The notes under the pieces were generated by a model. It had not been told where the DNA came from and ran no database searches. It saw only the letters and a program-made list of their open reading frames with translations. This document shows, one piece after another, positions 7,089 through 15,302 of a DNA stretch of 64,000 bases (positions are counted from its first letter, which is position 1; the number at the start of each line of letters is the position of its first letter). The stretch is taken from the NCBI GenBank assembly GCA_002337605.1, contig DDGL01000014.1, forward strand, positions 259,827 through 323,826, given 5' to 3'. The DNA comes from Flavobacteriaceae bacterium UBA1903 (GTDB lineage: Bacteria; Bacteroidota; Bacteroidia; Flavobacteriales; Flavobacteriaceae). A program made the translations under genes and the position numbers.

Positions 7089-9632
7089 TTAATCAAGCAA
7101 TCCAAATTGCTCAAAGTGATGATTTAAATGCTTTCGCTCTAACAAATAGGATTCGTATTTATTTAATTCCCCAAACACTAAATTCTTTAAAACTGCATCT
7201 GGATTTTCTTGAAAAAATGCTAAGTACTTATATCGCTGTTCCAGAAATTTCTCCTTAGCTGCTTGCAAATCTGAATGCTCAAGAGGCGCCAAAGTGTCTC
7301 TTTCAAGCATTGGGAAATTAGTGTTCTGCGGAAATTTTTCGTAATTGTATAAACTATCGTGTGTTTTTTCTAAATACTTTTCTGGCGTTGCAACATCAAA
7401 ATCCTGTAATTCTCCTCCGGCAATTTTATAGGTGTATTCGAGATGTTCCACCATGTGCTGTGGGGTCATAATACCCCATTTTGGCTTTGTGTCTTCTGAA
7501 AGTTTATCGAGACAGGACTGTATCTTTTCAGTAGTCATTTCAGTAAACACCTCCTGCTTCTTTTCTACCATTGTCAAAATAGTAGCAATACATACCAATG
7601 GATCTTCTTTTTCAGCCCCAGCTGGTAAAATAGCGTTGGCTGCATCAACGTTGGCATCAAAAATTTCTACGTACCATTTTACAATGCCGCTTGGGTGTTC
7701 TTGTCCGCGCGAATCTCTATCAACTTTTTGCTTGCACGTTAAACGCACGTACAACGTATCGTTATGATAAATAGGGCGTAAGAATCTAATTTCTTCTAAA
7801 CCGTAATTGGCCGCTACCGGACCTTTATTTGGATATACAAATAAGCCTGCCGCCATCGAAATGATAAAATATCCGTGCGCAGTTCGTTTTTCGAAAATGC
7901 TACCATCAAGGCTGGTGATATCGGTATGTGCATAAAAATGATCCCAGGTTAAATTTCCGAAGTTTACAATATCTGTATCGGTTAGGGTTCTATTGTGAGT
8001 TTTTAGCGACATTCCTACTTTAATATCTTCCCAATGATATGCAAAAGGGTGCTCTGGAGATTCCTTGTACGCTGCTTTTGGCTGGTAGATTCCAGTCACT
8101 TCCGTTATGGTAGTTGGACTTCCCTGAATGGCACAACGCTGTAAATAATGCTTAATACCGCGCATTCCACCCATTTCTTCTCCTCCTCCGGCACGTCCCG
8201 GACCTCCGTGAATTAATCCTGGTAATGGCGAACCGTGACCTGTGCTTTGTTTTGCAGATTCGCGGTTTAAAATTAAAATACGCCCGTGGTGTGTTGCTGC
8301 GTTTACGGTATATTCTTTTGCTATTGTATTGTCGTTCGTAACAATAGAACTCACCAACGACCCTTTGCCCATCTTCGCCAATGTAACGGCATCTTCCAAA
8401 TCATTATATGGCATTAGTGTACTTACAGGTCCAAAAGCTTCGGTCACGTGCGCATTTTCATGTTGCAACGGATTATCTTCACGCATTAAGATAGGCTTCA
8501 TAAAGGCACCTTTCTTTGAGTCTGCTCCCACCGCATCAAAGTCCTCAAAATTTCCGTAGACCATTTTTGCTGTTTCTGAAAGTTTAGCTACTTGTTCCTT
8601 TACGCTATTTCGTTGCGCATCACTCACCAGACTTCCCATGCGTACTTCTTTCAGCCTTGGGTCACCAATGGTTACTTTATCCAACTGATTTGCCAATGCA
8701 ATTTGAACATCTTCCATCAAATCCTGTGGTACAATAATTCGGCGAATAGCCGTACATTTTTGACCACACTTGGTTGTCATTTCATTACGCACTTCTTTGA
8801 TAAACAAATCGAATTCTGGGGTTCCCGGTATCGCATCTTTCCCTAAAATAGCAGCATTTAAACTATCGGCTTCCATTGTAAAAGGAACCGACTCTGCAGT
8901 TAATTGCGGATGTGTTTTTAATTGTCGTCCTATTTTCGCTGAACCTGTAAAAGTAACTACATCCTGTGATTGAACTGTATCCAGAATATTCTTAGCCGTT
9001 CCTGAAATAAGCTGTAAAGCGCCTTCCGGCACTATTCCCGAAGCGATGATTTCTCTCACTACGGCTTCGGTTAAATAGGCTGTTTGTGGAGCTGGTAATA
9101 CAACAGCCGGCATTCCTGCCATCCAGTTTACCGCACACTTTTCCAGCATTCCCCATACCGGGAAATTGAAGGCGTTAATATGTACTGCCACACCTTCACG
9201 AGGGACCATAATATGGTGCGCCATAAAACGTCCACCACGAGAAAGATCAATGGGATCACCTTCTACGTGATACGTTTGATTCGGGAATAATTTACGAAGG
9301 GAAGCATTGGCAAACAAGTTCCCAAAACCACCTTCAATATCTACCCAGCTATCTCGTTTGGTAGCCCCCGTGCGGTAACTTATTTCGTAAAAAGCTTGTT
9401 TTCGTTTTGTAAGATACAGCGCAAGGCTTTTCAGCATATTTCCACGTTGCTGAAAGGTCATTTTTCGTAGCACATCACCTTTATCCCTTCCGTATTGTAA
9501 AATGGAAGGCACATCTAATCCTTCTACGGTAGTGCTTGTAAAGTGTTCGCCCGTAATGGAATCGAAAACAGGAATACCTTCGCCATTCCCAGATTGCCAT
9601 TGACCTTGTATATAATGTTGTGTTTTTTGCAT
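7089..9632 (-). CDS. paaZ: PaaZ oxepin-CoA hydrolase / semialdehyde dehydrogenase with extra C-terminal DUF1569 domain
   Basis: Bifunctional ring-opening enzyme: hydrolyses oxepin-CoA and oxidises the resulting aldehyde to 3-oxo-5,6-dehydrosuberyl-CoA. Residues 1-515 are an aldehyde dehydrogenase with Glu254 and nucleophile Cys293 in KCGQKCTA, at positions close to those of E. coli PaaZ. Residues about 535-690 are a MaoC-like hydratase domain with Asp564, His569 and His586 in the conserved WDHFYAHTDITSLDG / AHGYF region. Usual PaaZ proteins stop near 680 residues; this one continues to 847. The extra part (about 700-847) resembles DUF1569 of the DinB-like four-helix fold, with HMVEH at 726-730 and HLNHHFEQFGLL at the end. 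A repeat element lies directly before the ATG. Confidence 0.93.
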   Translation of the reverse strand: MQKTQHYIQGQWQSGNGEGIPVFDSITGEHFTSTTVEGLDVPSILQYGRDKGDVLRKMTFQQRGNMLKSLALYLTKRKQAFYEISYRTGATKRDSWVDIEGGFGNLFANASLRKLFPNQTYHVEGDPIDLSRGGRFMAHHIMVPREGVAVHINAFNFPVWGMLEKCAVNWMAGMPAVVLPAPQTAYLTEAVVREIIASGIVPEGALQLISGTAKNILDTVQSQDVVTFTGSAKIGRQLKTHPQLTAESVPFTMEADSLNAAILGKDAIPGTPEFDLFIKEVRNEMTTKCGQKCTAIRRIIVPQDLMEDVQIALANQLDKVTIGDPRLKEVRMGSLVSDAQRNSVKEQVAKLSETAKMVYGNFEDFDAVGADSKKGAFMKPILMREDNPLQHENAHVTEAFGPVSTLMPYNDLEDAVTLAKMGKGSLVSSIVTNDNTIAKEYTVNAATHHGRILILNRESAKQSTGHGSPLPGLIHGGPGRAGGGEEMGGMRGIKHYLQRCAIQGSPTTITEVTGIYQPKAAYKESPEHPFAYHWEDIKVGMSLKTHNRTLTDTDIVNFGNLTWDHFYAHTDITSLDGSIFEKRTAHGYFIISMAAGLFVYPNKGPVAANYGLEEIRFLRPIYHNDTLYVRLTCKQKVDRDSRGQEHPSGIVKWYVEIFDANVDAANAILPAGAEKEDPLVCIATILTMVEKKQEVFTEMTTEKIQSCLDKLSEDTKPKWGIMTPQHMVEHLEYTYKIAGGELQDFDVATPEKYLEKTHDSLYNYEKFPQNTNFPMLERDTLAPLEHSDLQAAKEKFLEQRYKYLAFFQENPDAVLKNLVFGELNKYESYLLERKHLNHHFEQFGLLD

Positions 9633-9634
9633 AA

Positions 9635-9668
9635 TCCCTCACCCTAACCCTCTCCCGCTGAGAGGGGA
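9635..9668. repeat. CTCACCC/GAGAGGG repeat, copy A
   Basis: Pattern TCCCTCACCC, AACCC, then CTCCCGCTGAGAGGGGA, with the hairpin CTCCCGCTGAGAGGGG near its end. It begins 2 bases before the paaZ start codon on the transcribed strand, so it forms the whole leader between the thiolase and paaZ. Copies of the same family lie at 19176 (inside a gene) and 23567. Confidence 0.8.
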
Positions 9669-9683
9669 TTGGTGTTTTTTTTA

Positions 9684-10892
9684 TTAAACTCTTTCTATTA
9701 TTGCCGCATAGCCTTGCCCAACCCCAACACACATGGTAACTAAGGCATATCGCTTTCCTTTTTCCTGTAACTCCAACGCTGCAGAATATGCAATACGTGC
9801 TCCGGTAACTCCCAGAGGGTGTCCAATGGCAATAGAACCGCCGTTAGGGTTAATTCTTGGGTCGTCATCTTGTAAGCCCCATTCTCTGATACAAGCCAAC
9901 GCTTGTGATGCAAAGGCTTCGTTTAGCTCGATCACATCCATATCTTCCATCGTTAAGCCTGCTTTTTTCAGGGCTTTATTAGAAGCTTCTACAGGGCCTA
10001 TTCCCATTATTCTAGGTTCTACGCCTACTACAGCCGAAGAAACAATTCTTGCCAAGGGTTTTAAATTGTATTTTTTTACGGCGTCTTCAGAAGCGATAAT
10101 TGTAGCTGCTGCTCCATCGTTTAATCCTGAAGCATTTCCTGCAGTCACACTTCCTCCTTCTTTTTTAAAGGCCGGCCGAAGTTTTGCTAAAATTTCCTTG
10201 GTGGTAGTTGGCTTGATAAACTCATCATTTTTAAAAACAATAGGGTCTTTTTTGCGTTGAGGAATTTCAACCGGAACAATTTCTTTTGCTAATCGGCCGT
10301 TTTTTTGAGCTTCCGTAGCTTTCATCTGGCTGTGATACGCAAAAGCATCCTGATCTTCTCTTGAAATAGTATGTTTTTCAACTAAATTTTCAGCAGTCAC
10401 CCCCATGCCGTCAGTACCGTAAATTTCATGCATTTTCGGATTTACAAATCTCCACCCAAAAGATGAGTCGTACATCTTGCTATCGTTTCCGAAGGGGGAA
10501 GCACTTTTAGAAATCACCCAGGGCCCACGTGTCATATTCTCCACACCTCCTGAAATAAAAACCTCGCCATCTCCTGCTTTAATAGCACGATTGGCGTGAA
10601 TGATAGCTGAAAGTCCCGAGCTACACAATCTATTAACTGTCTCGCCAGGTACTGTAAAAGGGAGTCCTGCCAAAAGCAAACTCATTCTTGCTACGTTTCG
10701 GTTATCTTCTCCCGCCTGATTGGCGCAGCCCATAATTACATCGTCATACGCTTCTTGCGGAATATTTGGATTCCGTTTTACGATTTCGGCAATCACCTTT
10801 GCTCCTAAATCGTCCGTGCGCACTGCGCCTAGAGTTCCTTTGTAATTTCCTATTGCGGTTCGTATTCCGTCTATGATATATGCTTGTTTCAT
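9684..10892 (-). CDS. paaJ: 3-oxoadipyl-CoA / 3-oxo-5,6-dehydrosuberyl-CoA thiolase
   Basis: Thiolytic enzyme of 402 residues, full length for the family. Catalytic residues are all present: nucleophile Cys90 in NRLCSSG, His358 in AIGHPLGVTGAR and Cys388 in CVGVGQGYA. In this pathway it acts twice, on the PaaZ product and on 3-oxoadipyl-CoA, giving acetyl-CoA and succinyl-CoA. It could be called pcaF by sequence; the position between paaI and paaZ supports the phenylacetate role. The start ATG at 10892 is unambiguous. Confidence 0.93.
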   Translation of the reverse strand: MKQAYIIDGIRTAIGNYKGTLGAVRTDDLGAKVIAEIVKRNPNIPQEAYDDVIMGCANQAGEDNRNVARMSLLLAGLPFTVPGETVNRLCSSGLSAIIHANRAIKAGDGEVFISGGVENMTRGPWVISKSASPFGNDSKMYDSSFGWRFVNPKMHEIYGTDGMGVTAENLVEKHTISREDQDAFAYHSQMKATEAQKNGRLAKEIVPVEIPQRKKDPIVFKNDEFIKPTTTKEILAKLRPAFKKEGGSVTAGNASGLNDGAAATIIASEDAVKKYNLKPLARIVSSAVVGVEPRIMGIGPVEASNKALKKAGLTMEDMDVIELNEAFASQALACIREWGLQDDDPRINPNGGSIAIGHPLGVTGARIAYSAALELQEKGKRYALVTMCVGVGQGYAAIIERV

Positions 10893-10916
10893 AATTTAAA
10901 TTATATTTTGGGAATC

Positions 10917-10948
10917 ACATCCCCCTAGCCCCCTTCAAAGGGGAAGTT
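10917..10948. repeat. Interspersed palindromic repeat, C-rich family, copy 3
   Basis: ACATCCCCCTAGCCCCC followed by TTCAAAGGGGAAG, a hairpin between paaI and the thiolase gene. It touches the paaI stop codon, as if inserted exactly at the gene end. Confidence 0.75.
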
Positions 10949-11360
10949 ATTCTGTCCAATCTTTTGAGGTTCTATACACTACACCTTTAAAAAGCGCTAC
11001 GATTTCCTCTCCTCGTTTTACTTCTACAATATTGAAACCTACTTTTGTTTTTTGCACATCTAGAGTAGCTTCTGCTGTAATATAATCTCCCTCCTCTAAT
11101 GCTTCAATATGGTTAATACTTGTCTCAATGGACACCGCATATTTTCCATGGGTATTTGCTGTAAATCCGAAGGCAGTATCTGCCAGACTATAACTTATCC
11201 CACCATGGGCTTTATCCATACTATTCAGCATTTCTTTGCGAATGGTCATCCCTACTTTTACGTGTCCAACTTCGCATTCAAGAATTTCAATTCCAAGCCA
11301 GGTGCTGTATGCATCCTGGGAGAGCATTTTGTAGGGAATTTTTGTTCCAGTTAAAAGCAT
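10947..11360 (-). CDS. paaI: PaaI acyl-CoA thioesterase
   Basis: Hot-dog-fold thioesterase of 137 residues. The signature NSMDKAHGGISYSLADTAFG carries the conserved HGG turn and Asp61, the position of the catalytic aspartate in characterised PaaI. It hydrolyses hydroxyphenylacetyl-CoA and related stalled thioesters to recover CoA. Its stop codon abuts a palindromic repeat, and its 5' side is separated from paaH by an inserted S23-type gene. Confidence 0.9.
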   Translation of the reverse strand: MLLTGTKIPYKMLSQDAYSTWLGIEILECEVGHVKVGMTIRKEMLNSMDKAHGGISYSLADTAFGFTANTHGKYAVSIETSINHIEALEEGDYITAEATLDVQKTKVGFNIVEVKRGEEIVALFKGVVYRTSKDWTE

Positions 11361-11362
11361 TT

Positions 11363-11387
11363 GGTATTAGGGATTAGGGATTAGTGT
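11363..11387. repeat. GGGATTAG-type short repeat, left flank of the S23 gene
   Basis: Contains TATTAGGGATTAGGGATTAG, a tandem of GGGATTAG units, just before the stop of the S23-type gene. A related sequence in the opposite orientation lies at the other end (11759-11785), which reads TATTTGGAATTAGGTGTTAG on the minus strand. Confidence 0.6.
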
Positions 11388-11761
11388 TTCTGTATTCTCT
11401 CTTTTATTTTCTTTCGTAAGGACGACATCATTTTAGTGAGTTCAGATAAAAATCTCCTGTTTTTTTCATCTTCCTCAAAAGTAACATATCCCCTTCTTTT
11501 AGCCTTAGTGCTACAACTTACACATTCATTTGCGCTATAAATAGCATAATTTATATGTTTAACAAACTGCGCATCACTTCCTGGATATCCTTCAGAAATA
11601 TTTAATGCGATAGAATCTGAAGCTCGGCGAAATTGCGATGACAATGCATATAATTCGTACCTCGGAAATTTTAAAACCTGACTATTCACATGCTCACCAA
11701 AATCCATTGCCTTTTGATACACCTGTAAATCTTCAAACTTAAAATTATATTTACTGTTCAT
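11381..11761 (-). CDS. Four-helix bundle protein (23S rRNA intervening-sequence / S23 family)
   Basis: Helical protein of 126 residues from the ATG at 11761 (MNSKYNFKFEDLQVYQKA); an ATG six codons earlier is less likely because those codons lie in a repeat. Recognisable S23 features are the N-terminal FEDLQVYQKAMDF, SSQFRRASDSIALNISEGY around residues 42-60 and the closing Lys/Arg-rich helix. The family takes its name from genes found in intervening sequences of 23S rRNA, but such genes are also scattered in Bacteroidota chromosomes and their role is unknown. Here it interrupts the paa run between paaH and paaI and is bounded by inverted GGNATTAG repeats, which suggests a separately acquired cassette. 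Confidence 0.85.
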   Translation of the reverse strand: MNSKYNFKFEDLQVYQKAMDFGEHVNSQVLKFPRYELYALSSQFRRASDSIALNISEGYPGSDAQFVKHINYAIYSANECVSCSTKAKRRGYVTFEEDEKNRRFLSELTKMMSSLRKKIKERIQKH

Positions 11762-11785
11762 ACTAACACCTAATTCCAAATACCT
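11759..11785. repeat. GGNATTAG-type short repeat, right flank of the S23 gene
   Basis: On the minus strand it reads TATTTGGAATTAGGTGTTAG and so matches the left flank at 11363 with several changes, in inverted orientation. It provides the region around the two possible start codons of the S23 gene. Confidence 0.5.
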
Positions 11786-11791
11786 ATTTCC

Positions 11792-12955
11792 TCAAAAGAA
11801 ATTTTTATGTTCTTTTTTCATGCTCCTCAATAACGGACTGCAACGGTATCTATCCTCATGATACAAATCATACAAGTTATCCATTTCAGTAACACACCAA
11901 TCAATTCCTTTTTCATCGGCCCATGCCAGTAATCCCTTTGGGTAGTTAACTCCTTTGGTCATGGCATTGTCAATATCTTCAGCACTGGCGATGTTTAAAA
12001 ACAAAGTATCTGCGGCTTCATTTATTAGCATTATTATAATTCTGTCTTTAATGCTTTCCAGTAGATTTCCATCCTTTAAAGGTTCTGGCTTTACAGCACC
12101 TTCAGCATAATTATAATAACCACGTCCGGACTTTCTTCCTAAATACCCTGCTTCTGCAAAGCGTTTTTGAGTAAAGGCAGGTTTGTATCTTGGATCGTAA
12201 TAAAATGCTTCAAATACGGTTTCAGTTACCGTGTAGTTTACATCGTTTCCTATAAAATCCATAAGTTCGAAAGGCCCCATTCTGAATCCTCCTACAGTTT
12301 TCATGGCATGGTCAATGGTGGCGAAATCTGCAATTCCTTCTTCATAGATGCGTAATGCTTCTCCGTAGAAAGGTCTGGCAACTCTGTTTACAATAAAACC
12401 TGGGGTATCTTTAGCTACTGCTACAACTTTCTTCCAGCTTCTAATGGTTTCTTCTGAAATTTTAAGCACGGCGGCACTCGTCTGGATTGCTGGAATTACC
12501 TCCACCAGTTTCATTAAAGGCGCAGGGTTGAAAAAGTGAATCCCCACACAGCGCTCTGGTTTTTCTAATGACGAAGCTATAGAAGCAATGGAAAGCGAAG
12601 AGGTGTTTGATGCAATGATACAGGCGTCACTTACATAGCCTTCCAATTCCTGAAAAACCTTCTTTTTAATCTCCAGATTTTCAACAATGGCCTCTATGGT
12701 CATATCGCTATTTGCCAATTCTTTTAATGAATTTACATAGCTTATATTTCCTTCAATCCTGTTTTTTTCTTCGGAATCTATTCGACCTTTCTCGACCAAA
12801 CGGCTCATTATTTTTTCAAGACCTGCTTTTGCTTTGTCAAGCGCCTCTTGATCTAAATCGAACAATTTCACTGTGCATCCTGCTGTAGATGCTACTTGTG
12901 CAATACCACTACCCATGGTGCCTGCACCTATTATTCCTATGTTTTTAATTTTCAT
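11792..12955 (-). CDS. paaH: 3-hydroxyacyl-CoA dehydrogenase (PaaH/PaaC type)
   Basis: NAD-dependent oxidation of 3-hydroxyadipyl-CoA to 3-oxoadipyl-CoA. The N-terminal Rossmann fold has GAGTMGSGIAQVA with glycines 10, 12 and 15; ASNTSSLSI (115-123) and IHFFNPAPLMKLVEVI with catalytic His140 follow. The C-terminal helical domain contains GFIVNRVARPFYGEA and GRKSGRGYYNY, typical of the family. At 387 residues it is a single-function enzyme, shorter than E. coli PaaH (475), which has a duplicated C-terminal domain. It lies between paaG and the inserted S23 gene. Confidence 0.92.
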   Translation of the reverse strand: MKIKNIGIIGAGTMGSGIAQVASTAGCTVKLFDLDQEALDKAKAGLEKIMSRLVEKGRIDSEEKNRIEGNISYVNSLKELANSDMTIEAIVENLEIKKKVFQELEGYVSDACIIASNTSSLSIASIASSLEKPERCVGIHFFNPAPLMKLVEVIPAIQTSAAVLKISEETIRSWKKVVAVAKDTPGFIVNRVARPFYGEALRIYEEGIADFATIDHAMKTVGGFRMGPFELMDFIGNDVNYTVTETVFEAFYYDPRYKPAFTQKRFAEAGYLGRKSGRGYYNYAEGAVKPEPLKDGNLLESIKDRIIIMLINEAADTLFLNIASAEDIDNAMTKGVNYPKGLLAWADEKGIDWCVTEMDNLYDLYHEDRYRCSPLLRSMKKEHKNFF

Positions 12956-12978
12956 ATAAGCTTAGTCTACTAAATTAA

Positions 12979-13000
12979 TCTCTCGACTGCGCTCGAGAAG
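12979..13000. repeat. TCGACTGCGCTC short repeat, copy 1
   Basis: Contains CTCGACTGCGCTCGAG, in which CTCGA and TCGAG arms form a small hairpin. The same core TTCGACTGCGCTC recurs at 17860 downstream of paaE's promoter region. It lies in the 56-base gap between paaG and paaH. Confidence 0.6.
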
Positions 13001-13011
13001 GCATCTTTATT

Positions 13012-13791
13012 TTATTTCCCTTTGAATACTGGTTTTCTTTTATTTACAAATGCATCAACCCCTTCGGCGTAATCTTCACTTTCTGCGGCTTCAATTTGTA
13101 ATTTTCCTTCTAGTTCTAACTGTTCATCCAGAGTATTGTTCATAGATTTATTAAGCAGTCTTTTGGTCATTCCCAAAGCTTTTGTAGGCATTTTTGCCAA
13201 CATTTCAGCCGTATTATTTACTTCTTCTTCAAACGTTTCTTCAGAAACCATTTTGCAGATCATTCCTAATCTTTCGGCTTCTTCTGCTGAAACTTTATCG
13301 CCCAGCATCATAAGTGCTGAAGCTTTCTGAAACCCAATCAATCGTGGTAAAAAGAACGTTCCACCGCTATCCGGCACCAACCCAATTTTACTAAACGCTT
13401 GTATAAAACTTACTTTTTCATGAGCTATAACAATATCGCAGGCCAGTGCAATGTTTGCGCCGGCTCCCGCCGCAACTCCGTTTACAGCAGCTATGACTGG
13501 CTTTTCTATCTTTCGAATTCTTGAAATAATAGGGTTGTAATGCTCTTCAAGAATTTTTCTGAAACCAGGATTCAACTCTGGTGACGTGACTTCTTTTAAG
13601 TCTTGTCCTGCACAAAATGCTTTACCGTTTCCGGTTAAAATAATAGCTCGCACTGCATCATCGTTCTCGCAACTATCTAGTTCTTTTTGAAGCAGCAATG
13701 CCATCTCACGGTTAAAACTATTGAAGACTTCGGGACGGTTTAGGGTTAGGGTAGCTACGCCGTTATGTATGTTTTTAAGTATTGAATTCAT
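13012..13791 (-). CDS. paaG: 2-(1,2-epoxy-1,2-dihydrophenyl)acetyl-CoA isomerase
   Basis: Crotonase-fold isomerase converting the ring epoxide to oxepin-CoA. The segment GLVPDSGGTFFLPR (137-150) holds Asp141, which aligns with the catalytic aspartate of characterised PaaG; FCAGQDLKEV (59-68) and NGVAAGAGANIALACD (104-119) form the oxyanion hole. Length 259 is typical. The start at 13791 is the first ATG and is followed by the common MNSILKNIHNGVATLTLNRPE layout. Upstream, a 100-base gap to paaD is filled with an AT-rich repeat. Confidence 0.92.
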   Translation of the reverse strand: MNSILKNIHNGVATLTLNRPEVFNSFNREMALLLQKELDSCENDDAVRAIILTGNGKAFCAGQDLKEVTSPELNPGFRKILEEHYNPIISRIRKIEKPVIAAVNGVAAGAGANIALACDIVIAHEKVSFIQAFSKIGLVPDSGGTFFLPRLIGFQKASALMMLGDKVSAEEAERLGMICKMVSEETFEEEVNNTAEMLAKMPTKALGMTKRLLNKSMNNTLDEQLELEGKLQIEAAESEDYAEGVDAFVNKRKPVFKGK

Positions 13792-13800
13792 TTTTTTGAA

Positions 13801-13890
13801 AAATTGAAGATTGAAGATTGAAAATTAACGATCGTTGATTTTTGAAGTATTCATTCTTAAATCTGCAATCCACAATCTCATATCGTTATT
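13801..13890. repeat. AT-rich interspersed repeat (GATTGAAGATT / AATCTGCAATCCACAATC), copy 1
   Basis: Fills the gap between paaD and paaG. Its left half has GATTGAAGATTGAAAATTAA and the perfect palindrome AACGATCGTT; its right half has ATCTGCAATCCACAATCTCA. Similar blocks lie at 15236-15300 and 18490-18590, always between genes of this region. Confidence 0.65.
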
Positions 13891-13894
13891 CATT

Positions 13895-14398
13895 TTATTT
13901 TAAACATTTAAAATAGTCAAACGGTTCCTGGCAATTGTCACATTTAAACAATGCTTTGCAGGCTGTAGAACCAAACTGACTTACTAAATGGGTATTTGTA
14001 CTACCGCAATTAGTACATGTTACTTTTTTTGCATTTCCAAGAAGGACATCTTTATCGGCAGTTTCAGATAAAGGTCTGGCGATTCCGTAGGCTTCCATCT
14101 TTTGTAATCCTTCCTCGCTTATCCAATCTGTGCTCCACGCCGGGCTTAACACCAATTCTACTTCAACTTCTTTTCCTAATTTTTTGAAAGCAGCTTTTAG
14201 ATCGTCACTAATTACATCCATTGCGGGGCAGCCACTGTAGGTTGGTGTTAATCTAACTTTAATGACACCATTTTCTTCAACCGCTTTTCTTATGACCCCT
14301 AAATCCAATACCGTTAACACAGGTATTTCAGGATCGCTTACTTCTTCCAGAACAGGAATTAGGTGTGAGTCTATAGTTGCGGTTTCAGTTATTGCCAT
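13895..14398 (-). CDS. paaD: Phenylacetyl-CoA epoxidase subunit PaaD
   Basis: Accessory subunit needed to mature or keep active the PaaABCE multicomponent monooxygenase. Residues 1-105 are a DUF59/MIP18-like domain (VSDPEIPVLTVLDLGVIR; conserved Cys57 in YSGCPAMD). The C-terminal part is a cysteine-rich knuckle: Cys128, Cys131, Cys153 and Cys156 form two CxxC pairs suited to bind zinc or an Fe-S cluster, with Cys147 and Cys165 nearby. Length 167 is typical. It follows paaC by 19 bases. Confidence 0.93.
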   Translation of the reverse strand: MAITETATIDSHLIPVLEEVSDPEIPVLTVLDLGVIRKAVEENGVIKVRLTPTYSGCPAMDVISDDLKAAFKKLGKEVEVELVLSPAWSTDWISEEGLQKMEAYGIARPLSETADKDVLLGNAKKVTCTNCGSTNTHLVSQFGSTACKALFKCDNCQEPFDYFKCLK

Positions 14399-14417
14399 TT
14401 AAATTATTTTAATTGCG

Positions 14418-15176
14418 CTACCATTCCATATTAGGGTAGGTGCGTTGCATATATTGCATTTCTGTGAGAATATAGCCCATATGCTCACTATGCACTCCCT
14501 TTTTCCCTCCTTTTATAAAATATTTTCTTTCCGGGACTTCTATGGTCGCTTCTTTTAGTAAAATTGAAACTTCCTCGTAATATTTTTCTTTAAGTTTTGA
14601 AGTGTCTACGCCTATTCCTTCCGCTATCATTGCTTTATCTGCTTCGGTTTGGTCAAACAGTTCGTCTGTGTATGCCCAAAGTTCATCTATGGCTTCTTGT
14701 ATGTTATGATTGCTTTCCTCAGTACCGTCACCCAGCCTCTTTATCCAATCACCTGAAAATCGTTTGTGATAACTCACTTCTTTAATCCCTTTTTTGGCGA
14801 TCGCTGCAAGAGTCTCGTCTTTGCTCTGTAGCATTTCAGACAAAAACATCAAATGAAATACATCAAACAAATACTGACGTCCCATTACATAGCCAAAATG
14901 TTCATTGGGCTGTTCTACTAATAGTACGTTTCGATATTGATTTTCTAGTCGCAAAAAAGCCAGATCATCTTCCGTTTTTCCTTCATTCTGAACTTTAGCA
15001 GCATACTGATAGTAATTTCGCGCCTGCCCAATTAAATCGAGAGAAATATTAGTACCTGCAATATCGGTTTCTAGGGTAGGACCGTGGCCGCATAATTCAC
15101 CTAAGCGCTGGGCTAAGATTAAGCTATTGTCGGCGATACCGATGATGTAATTGTATAGATTTTTGTTCTGTTTCAT
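14418..15176 (-). CDS. paaC: Phenylacetyl-CoA epoxidase subunit PaaC
   Basis: Structural, non-catalytic ferritin-like subunit that pairs with PaaA in the epoxidase core. Family sequence is clear: NSLILAQRLGELCGHGPTLE, then DLIGQARNYYQYAA, and KEVSYHKRFSGDWIKRLGDG. I use the ATG at 15176 (MKQNKNLYNYIIG); an in-frame TTG at 15194 would add six residues but has no support. 252 residues. The gap to paaB holds a small CCTTCC/GGAAGG hairpin and an AT-rich repeat. Confidence 0.93.
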   Translation of the reverse strand: MKQNKNLYNYIIGIADNSLILAQRLGELCGHGPTLETDIAGTNISLDLIGQARNYYQYAAKVQNEGKTEDDLAFLRLENQYRNVLLVEQPNEHFGYVMGRQYLFDVFHLMFLSEMLQSKDETLAAIAKKGIKEVSYHKRFSGDWIKRLGDGTEESNHNIQEAIDELWAYTDELFDQTEADKAMIAEGIGVDTSKLKEKYYEEVSILLKEATIEVPERKYFIKGGKKGVHSEHMGYILTEMQYMQRTYPNMEW

Positions 15177-15194
15177 AAATTTTTGGAAGTTCAA

Positions 15195-15300
15195 CCCTTC
15201 CGTTTTTTTGGGAAGGAGCCATTCGTTTGGTTGATTACGATTGTTAAATTTTGAATTAGTAGTTCTCCAATCAAAAATCTACAGTCTGCAATCGTTAATC
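15195..15300. repeat. Hairpin plus AT-rich interspersed repeat, copy 2, between paaB and paaC
   Basis: Begins with a CCTTCC / GGAAGG hairpin around 15197-15215 and continues with GATTACGATTGTTAAATTTT ... AATCTACAGTCTGCAATCGT, related to the blocks at 13801 and 18490. No coding potential is seen here. Confidence 0.55.
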
Positions 15301-15302
15301 CC

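Noticed and set aside
9733..10260. Open frame of 175 codons on the plus strand within the thiolase gene
   Set aside because: Antisense to a full-length enzyme with all catalytic residues; no homology signs.
11381..11761. S23 gene as evidence for a fragmented 23S rRNA gene here
   Set aside because: No rRNA sequence flanks it; both neighbours are protein-coding paa genes.
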